Source: Rusavskia elegans (Eukaryota > Ascomycota > Lecanoromycetes > Teloschistales > Teloschistaceae). Taken from it: DNA of 64,000 nt. Under the pieces are notes generated by a model. The model was not told where the DNA came from. It was given only the letters and a program-made list of their open reading frames with translations, and did not search any database. How positions within the stretch are numbered: position 1 is the stretch's first letter; the number at the start of each line of letters is the position of its first letter. Location of the stretch: assembly GCA_011316305.1 (NCBI GenBank), contig SAUG01000029.1:62001-126000 (forward strand), in the 5' to 3' direction. Positions 56,945-64,000 of this stretch are shown in pieces. Made by a program: the position numbers and the translations under genes.

Positions 56945-57363
56945 ACTCGGATCGGATTTTCGAAGTACCGACGGAAATCCGACCCGAAGTAACCAATCTA
57001 GCCGTAGACGTAGTCCGAGTTACTAAATAGCAAAGGAATTTAAATATAGATTATCGTAACTAATTCTATATAGCTATAAAAGTAAAGTAATAATATTACA
57101 AAGTATTTTTATTATAGAAATAACTAGAAAGAAAATAATTAAAAGTATTTAATAATTATATTAATAACTAATAAGAAAAGCTATCTAATAAAAATAAAAA
57201 ATAATATATATAATAAAAATAGCCGATAATACCGACAGATAGCCGTCTACTAAAAGCTTTTATTATAAAAATCGGTAATAGCAGCTATAGGCGGCTATAG
57301 ATAATTAGTTTTATTTATTTAATTTATTTTTTATAACGCTTTTATAGAATTATAGATATAATA

Positions 57364-57764
57364 TTGCTTATTCTATATTACTTTTCATCTAGTTTATTTA
57401 TATACGAGGTTTATAAAACTTAACCGCTTTTTTCTTTTTTCTCTTTTTTTTTTAAAAATATTTTTATTATACGTTTTTAAAAAGAAAATTAATTAAATTC
57501 TTTCTATTATATCTAGTTAAAAAATAATACTATATTTTTTTCTTAAAGTCTTTATATTTATAATCCTTTAAAAGAATATAAAATAGAAGTTAATAGTAAT
57601 ATTTATAGCAAATATACTCGAATTTAGAAGTTATATATATTTCTTAATTTCTAAAACTATTTATAACGATATTTTAATTTTTCTCGATTTTCTATTTTGA
57701 TTATTCGCAGGGAAGTATTTTAAAAATAAAAAAAATAAACTTCGTTCCGATATAGAAAATATTT
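57364..57764. mobile_element. Truncated internal region of a gag-bearing LTR element
   Basis: About 400 bp following the split LTR. It is colinear with the start of the internal regions of copies A and B (about 1,472-1,840 and 8,478-8,830), including the aaaataaaaaaaataaac block. It is cut off by the inverted copy that starts at 57,765. Confidence 0.6.
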
Positions 57765-58416
57765 TATTACGTCTACGATTCTATAGAAACGCTTTGGAAA
57801 ATTGGCTAGTTAAACGAAATTAGTTATCTATAGTCGTCTATAGCCGCTATAGCCGATCTTTATAATAGAATCTTTTAATAGATAGCTATCTATTAATATT
57901 ATTGGCTACTTTTATTATATATATTATTTTTTATTTCTATTAGATAGTTTTTTTCGTTAGTAATTAATATAATTATTAAATACCTTTAGTTATTCTATTT
58001 TTAATTACTTCTATAACGAAGATATTTTATAATATTATAATTTTACTTTTATAGCTATATAGAACTAGTTATAATAATCTACGCCTAGATTTCTTTACTA
58101 TTAAATAATTCGGACTACGCCTATAGCTATAGCTAGATTCGAACGTAACGTCTTTTAATATATAAGAATATTATACTTTAATAATTTACTATATTATTTT
58201 TATTATTTCGTTTTATAAAACGAAATAATACTATTAAAATAGTAATATTTAATATCTATAAAGGAAATAAGGAATTTATAAAATCTTAGTTTATTTAAAT
58301 AAATATCTAGTTTTTATTATATATAAACCAGATTCTAAATAAAATAGTTAAAGTTTTATTTATAAAAATTTATTTAAAAGAAATAGCTTTTAATTAGATA
58401 TAGCTCTATATATAAA

Positions 58417-58883
58417 TAGACTGGCTACTTCGAATCGGATTCCTATCGAATTCTATAACCCGACCCGAATTTTTAGCGAGTCGAATCGATTCGACCCGCT
58501 AAACGGTCGAATCCGGATCGAACCTAGATTAAACCCGGATATCTGCTAAGCCTTCTATATATAGTATTACTTTATATATATTAATATTAAGGAAAACTAT
58601 TATAGATAATATATTAAACAAATATATTTATATTTACTAGGATCTTTCTAGTTAATATAGTTAATTAATTAGAATTTTTTTAAATAAACCGGTATAATTT
58701 TTATCCTAGAGTTATACTTTTATACTAAAGTTTAGCGCTAAGATTTTATTTTAGCGGGTCGGATTAGATTAGCTAACTCGAATTTAAAACCCGGCCGGAT
58801 CGGATTACGTTTTCGTTTAACCCGATTTAAATCGGATCGGGTTAGCTAATCCGAGTTCGAAACCCGACCCGACGGCCAGTCTA
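58417..58883. mobile_element. hAT-like MITE (467 bp) with perfect 8-bp duplication
   Basis: The left end is tagactggct and the right end ggccagtcta. The flanking octamer tatataaa is repeated exactly (58,409-58,416 and 58,884-58,891). Near each end there are Cg-rich repeats resembling aatccgatccga and gggtcggatt; the middle is AT-rich. It is inserted into the internal region of copy C. No transposase is present. Confidence 0.85.
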
Positions 58884-60399
58884 TATATAAAACTATTTTA
58901 ATAATTCCGAAAGTTAAAGAAAAAAGAAAATATTTTAGATATTTTATATATTCGATAATCTAATTATAATTATTAAAAAAATACTCGAAAATAATAATAA
59001 AAATAAATAATAATAAAAAAACTAATAGTTTTAAAATAGTAAAAATCGTTTAATATTTATATTATTTATTTTAGAATATTAGTTTATAAAATAGATTAAA
59101 AAGTTTTAGTTTTAAAATTTTATTTTTTTAAAAGATTTAATAATAGAATTAAGAAAGCTATAGTAATAATCGAATAACTAGATTTATTAATAAATCTAAT
59201 CGAGCTAGTAATAAAAATTAATATTGGATAATATAAATAATATATTAATAAATAGATATTTAATAAAATAAAATCTATTAAAAAATAATTTAAAGAAAAT
59301 CTAATAGAATTTAATATTACTAAAACTAAAAAATCGCGAATTAAAATTTATTACTTATATAGAAAAATAAGATATTTTAAAAAATATCTAAATCGTTTAT
59401 TAACCGCGAATATAATAAAAAATGGTCGGAATCTAAATATATACTCTATAGAAAAATTAAATATAGATCGTATTACTATATATAAACGTTTCTAGAAACT
59501 AAAGAAGATCGATATATAGAAAATTATAGATCCAAATATAAAGGCTCTCATAGAATAAAATATTAGAAACGAGGAAACGGACTATAAAATTAATAAAAGA
59601 TTTTATAATAATATAATAAAATAAAATAGATTATACTAGATACTAATTTATATATAATATTATATTACGAAATTATATTTCGTAATAAAAATCGCTAGAA
59701 AAAACGGAGAAAATAATATTTATTAATTAGATAAAGTAGAAATAGAATAAAGTAATATATTAAAATAATATATTAAATATAAATAGAACTATTTAATTTA
59801 TAGTAATATTTTTTAATATTTTCTTAAATCTACTATAATTATTAAAAATATAGACGGTATAATTTTAATTAAATATATAGCTTTAACTATTAATTTTATA
59901 TAATAATAAAAAATTTATTATAACAGTTTTAAAGAATTTAGGATCGTTAAAATACTAGAATCTCTATAAAAATAGTCGAAGTTTATTAAAAAAAATTTAA
60001 ATATAGTAGTAATACGACTAATATAGCTATCGAATCTTCGTATAAAAAAGAAAACGAAAATACTAATAATATCTTCGAAATTAATAATAAAAACTAGATA
60101 GTTGAAAGATATTCTACTAAATAAAATAATATTAAATTCGATAATAATAAAAGTTTAACTAGAAGTATTAATTTTAATTAAAATAAAAAGAAAGATAAAA
60201 ATATAGAAAAAGAAAGAAATATAAAAAGAAAAACGAAAACGAAAACCGAAGATAATAAAAATATAAAAGAAATTATTAAACAATTTAACTAATTATATAT
60301 TTCTAGAAATAGTAGATATAAATAAATATATTACTTCGATATAATACTAAACTATTAATAGAAAAATAGATTTTATAATATAGAAAAAAGATTTTAGTA

Positions 60400-60490
60400 G
60401 TTTTAATAGATCGAATCTAGATTTCTAGATTCGATCCGAAATCGAATCGGATTAAATTTTAGAAAAATTCGACCCGACGGTCAATTTAAT
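60400..60490. repeat. Possible eroded hAT-like remnant
   Basis: A short patch with gattcgatccgaaatcgaatcgg and a terminal cgacggtcaattta that resembles a RIP-mutated ggccagtcta end. The left end is not resolvable. Confidence 0.3.
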
Positions 60491-61114
60491 TATAGAATTT
60501 TTATTTATTAAATTATATATAATTTTATTTATTACTTTTTATATTTAAATATAAAATAGTTTTATTTATCTATATTTTATTAAATCAATTATAAATATTT
60601 TATTTTTCGAAATTTATTTTTTTATAAAAAGATCGATGAAATTATAGTAGATAAAATTTTAATTAAACGTCGACGATTAATAAAAGTATAAAAATATTAC
60701 GTTTACGATTCTACAGAGGCACGCTGGAAAATTGGCTAGGTAAACGAGTCTAATTATCTATAGCCGTCTATAGCCGCCGTAGTCGAGCTTTATAATAGAA
60801 GCTTTTAGCGGATAGCTATCTATCGGTACTATTGGCTATTTTTATTATATATATTATTCCTTACTTTTATTAGATAGTTTCTCTTATTAATTATTAATAT
60901 AATTATTAAATACGTTTCTACTATTCTCTTTTAAATTATCTATATAATAAAAACGCTTTATAGTATTATAATCGTATCTTTATAGCTATATAGGAATAGT
61001 TATAATAATCTATACTAAAATTCCTTTACTATTTAGTAATTTGGACTACGTCTATAGCTATAGCTAGGCTCGAGCGTAACGTTCTTTAATATATAGGGAT
61101 ATTATATTTTGACA

Positions 61115-63709
61115 ATTCCGGAAAATAAATAAAAATCGGATCTTTATCTAGCTAATATTATATAGATAACCTATAGAAACTTTAGTTAATTTAGAAACTA
61201 TTTAAAATATTATATTAAAAGAATATATAAAAAGATTTAATATCTCTTTAACTAGAAAAACGGAACTTTATTTTATAGAAACTATTAATACGATAGGGTT
61301 TATTAGAATCGAATATTAGACTAAACCTCTATAGATACGAAATAATAGAAATAAAAAAAGAATTATTTTCGATATTATAAAAATATAAAGAAATATTTAT
61401 TTAGATATTCTATAATTTATATTATAGAATCTAGAAATCGTTTAGATAACGATATAGATAAAAATAGAAAACTATCTACTTAGTATATCTAGAAAGCTAG
61501 CCGAGATAAAAAAGATATATAATACTTTTATTCGAAAATAATAGACTAAAAAAAAGTAGCTGCTATAAATAAAATTCTAAAACTATTTAAAAATTTCTAG
61601 AACGTATTAAAAAAATCGGAAAAAAAGCTATCCTTACCGGTTTATATTTAGAAAGATTACGAAATTATTATTATAGACTTTAATATACTAAAAGCTAGGC
61701 CGATCTATAGATAAAATAATAAATAATCGAAAGTACTATAATAATATATCGACTATAATTTTAAGCGAGGATATATATACTATTCTAAATTAAAAATAAA
61801 ATAACTAGTAATATTAGTTCTAAAGAAAAACGAAAATCTCCGACTTTATATCGATTTTAAACGATTTAATAAAGTAATATAAAAAGATCAATATTCTTTA
61901 TTCCTTCTAGTAGACCTTAAGAGTAGAATCGGAAGAGTTAAATAGTTTATAAATTTTAATCTAAAGGACGCATTTAATTTATTACGAATTAAAAAATGAA
62001 ATAAATAGAAGACGGAATTTAGAATAAAATATAGATTGTTCGAATATTTAGTAATATCTTTTGAATTAATAAATACTCCCGCGACTCTATAAATAATAGT
62101 TAATAAAATATTATATAACTATTTAAATATCTTTATTATAGTCTATATAAATAATATACTAATATTTTCTAAAATTAAAGAAAAATATTGTTAATATATT
62201 TAAAAGGTATTATAAAAATTCCGAAAAAATAACCTTAAAATTAAAAAGAAAAAATTAGAATTTTTTAAAAAAAAAGTTATATTTCTAGGATATATAATCA
62301 GACTAGAAAGTATTATTATAAAAGTAAACAAACTTTAAACGATAAAAAAATAGCCGATTCCTAAAAATAAAAAGGATATTTAAAACTTTCTAGATTTTAT
62401 AGGATTCTACTAAAATATAATAGAAAGATATATAAAAAAAATTGTCTCTTTAATAGATCTTTTATAAAACGATAAAACATTCTAGTAGATACGGATAGAA
62501 AACGAAGTATTTAAAAAATTTAAATAAAATTTCGCGAATAAAAAAGCTTTAGATATTTTTAATCTAGACGAATAGATTATACTATATATAAATATATCGG
62601 AAAGAGTTTTAAATTTATATATAATATAAAAAGATAAACTATTAGAATACTATTTAAGGAAATTTATACTAGCCGAAGTTAACTATATAATAATAGATAA
62701 AGAAATATTAGCGATTATTATAAATATTATATATTAGAAGATATATATAACTAAAATATCGAAAAAAGTAATAATCTATATAAATTATAAAAATCTTCTA
62801 TTATTTTTAATCGATAAAAAATTTAACTAGAAATAAATAAAATAGTTAAAAGAAATTATTTATTACGATTTCGAAATATAATATATTAAAAGTATAGATA
62901 ATATAATAGTAGATATTTTAAATCGAAAAATAGACTACGAAGCTATAGAAAAAATAAATAGACCGTTACTAAAAAGAAATAGAAAAGTCCTAAAAAAAAC
63001 GGAAGTATTAAAAGAAATAACTAATATTATTTAATAAATATATAATCCTAAAATAGCTAGGTATTAAAAAATAACTAAAACTTTAAAATAAATTTAGGAA
63101 AAAACTAATATATTAGTATTTAAAAAGTATATTAAAAAATATTTTAAAAACTACTTTAAATATTCGATATTTAAAAAAAGTAAATAAAAATCTATTAGTA
63201 AACTTTATCCTATATAAATACCGGAATAGCTTTATTAATAAATCGCAATAGACTTTATTATAGGATTTCCGAAATCCGTCGATTATTATATATAAATATT
63301 ATATAATATAATAGTAATAGTTATAGATAGATTTTCAAAATATATAAGATTTATACTCTATAAACTAATAATAATAGCAGAGCAGTTAGTATTTTTATTA
63401 CTAAAAACGGTTTTTTATAAAAACGATATTATAAAAAAAATTATACTAGATCGAAATAAACTCTTTATTTCTAATTTTATAAAAGAATTAATAAAAGTAG
63501 TTAGAATTAAATAAATAATATCTATATTATTTTACCCGTGGACCGACGGATAGATAAAAAAAATAAATTAAATATTAGAATTATATTTATAAATATACTA
63601 TTTAGAAAAAAGAAAAGATTAGATTTAATTTCTACCGACCGTCTAAATAGTAATTAACTCGTCTTATAATAAAGATATTAAAATAACGCTAGACGAGCTT
63701 TTATACGAC
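61115..63709 (+). mobile_element. Ty3/Gypsy pol region, RIP-inactivated and truncated
   Basis: Plus-strand translation with stops ignored runs through an RT start (LRLYIDFKRFN at about 61,840), the RT box at 62,141-62,170 reading V-Y-I-N-N-I-L-I-F-S with both Asp changed to Asn, and the motif FLGYII near 62,283. RNase H-like sequence follows near 62,500-62,800. The integrase core is seen as AIDFIIGFPKS and VIDRFSKYIRF near 63,245-63,345, FYPWTDG near 63,530-63,550, and a NSSYNKD stretch near 63,655. Gag is not evident and LTRs are not found within the window. The right end is interrupted by a hAT-like insertion at 63,710. Confidence 0.85.
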
Positions 63710-64000
63710 TAGATTGGCTGTCGGATCGAATTTCGAACCCGAATTAACTAATCCGATCCGATCCAGATTAAATTAGACTAAAATATAATCCGATCCGATT
63801 AGATTTCGAACCCGAGTTAGCTAATCCGACTCGACCCGCTAAAACTAGATTTTAACGCTAAATCCTAGTATAAAAATATAATTCTAATATAAAAATTATA
63901 CGAATAATTTAAAAAAAATTTAATTGATTAACTATATTAGTTAAAAAGATCCTAATTAGATTAGTTATATTATCTAACTATATTACTTTTATATATAATT
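63710..64000. mobile_element. hAT-like element, left part (continues beyond the window)
   Basis: It begins tagattggctgtcggatcga at 63,710, inside the integrase-side coding region of the Gypsy element, next to the octamer tatacgac (63,702-63,709). The sequence then follows the family pattern: repeated ctaatccgatccga-like words, gacccgctaaaa, and a tail like that of 49,820-49,900. The right end and the matching octamer lie outside the window. Confidence 0.65.

Larger units (their letters stand above)
49666..57000. mobile_element. hAT-like element carrying nested insertions
   Basis: Flanked by a perfect 8-bp duplication, gccgtaga (49,658-49,665 and 57,001-57,008). The left end reads taaactggccgttagatcgg; the right end, reverse-complemented, reads tagattggttacttcgggtc. 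These are imperfect inverted repeats of the TAGACTGGCC type, eroded by RIP. The element proper is only about 0.5 kb (49,666-50,006, 56,647-56,784 and 56,953-57,000). The rest is a Gypsy element and a small sister element inserted into it. An 8-bp duplication is typical of the hAT superfamily. No transposase is visible, so it is non-autonomous. Confidence 0.75.
49604..57363. mobile_element. LTR of the gag-bearing family, split by a nested 7.3-kb insertion
   Basis: The LTR begins at about 49,604 (aacgtctctatatattaaag..gttacg) and breaks at gccgtaga (49,658-49,665). It resumes with the same gccgtaga at 57,001 and continues to its usual end at about 57,363. The repeated octamer is the target duplication of the inserted hAT-like element. 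Confidence 0.75.
57765..61114 (+). mobile_element. Gag-bearing LTR retroelement, copy C (inverted, RIP-inactivated)
   Basis: LTRs at 57,765-58,183 and 60,695-61,114 are reverse complements of those of copies A and B. The right LTR ends in an intact CA. The degraded gag reads on the plus strand with the mutated zinc knuckle at about 59,347-59,390 and IYYLYRK-like sequence. The internal length is about 2.5 kb once the inserted 475 bp (element plus duplication) is removed. The 5-bp flanks do not match (tattt and attcc), so the original duplication is lost or the copy was rearranged. Confidence 0.75.
48657..64000. repeat. Right RIP-degraded, AT-rich transposon block
   Basis: The composition switches abruptly at 48,657 inside an LTR. 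The rest of the window is TpA-rich with almost no CpA/TpG, apart from short young insertions. It is filled by nested LTR elements, two Ty3/Gypsy elements and short hAT-like elements. No host gene is visible. Confidence 0.9.

Noticed and set aside
1..64000. CRISPR arrays, rRNA or tRNA genes
   Set aside because: No regularly spaced identical repeats, no rRNA signature and no convincing tRNA cloverleaf with a T-loop were seen by eye on either strand.

Overview
The window is a piece of a filamentous ascomycete (Pezizomycotina) genome with a two-compartment structure. The evidence is short 48-70 bp GT-AG introns with CTRAY-type branch points, fungal gene families, and flanks that look like products of repeat-induced point mutation (RIP): very AT-rich, full of TpA, almost without CpA/TpG, while CpG survives. 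The multi-frame membrane-protein relic and the overall style would fit Dothideomycetes, but I cannot place the species.

Left block (1 to about 12,880) and right block (about 48,657 to 64,000) are gene-free transposon graveyards. One family of gag-bearing LTR elements of about 3.35 kb occurs on both sides: two copies at left, one inverted copy and several truncated copies at right. The right block also holds a full-length RIP-killed Ty3/Gypsy element with a 5-bp target duplication, the pol region of a second Gypsy element, and short hAT-like elements with TAGACTGGCC-type ends and perfect 8-bp target duplications. Their nesting can be read as a relative insertion order.

The central island (about 12,880-48,657) has ordinary composition and about 15 genes. 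In order they are: a caspase-like protein that appears to lack the catalytic His and Cys; a multi-pass membrane protein; a Rnh70/REXO1-type RNA exonuclease; a decayed membrane-protein pseudogene; an MFS phosphate permease with a CACGTG box upstream; a secreted proline-rich repeat protein; a secreted HExxH metallopeptidase-like protein; an unknown 195-aa protein; a coiled-coil protein; an aldo-keto reductase; a fungal viperin (radical SAM); a head-to-head UMP-CMP-kinase-like nucleotide kinase; a CYTH triphosphatase; a GPI-anchored cell-wall protein with a PIR-like motif; Pex6; and two small proteins starting MG, the second truncated by a transposon at the island edge.

The most interesting locus is 36,643-40,687: viperin, a nucleotide monophosphate kinase sharing its 557-bp divergent promoter, and a CYTH triphosphate hydrolase next door. 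Viperins turn a nucleoside triphosphate into its 3'-deoxy-3',4'-didehydro analogue. Animal viperin genes neighbour CMPK2, and many prokaryotic viperins neighbour nucleotide kinases, so this looks like a fungal version of a modified-nucleotide defence module. The functional link is inference from gene order and families only.

Exon structures were built by hand from splice consensus and reading-frame continuity. Boundaries without a stated phase check should be treated as approximate.
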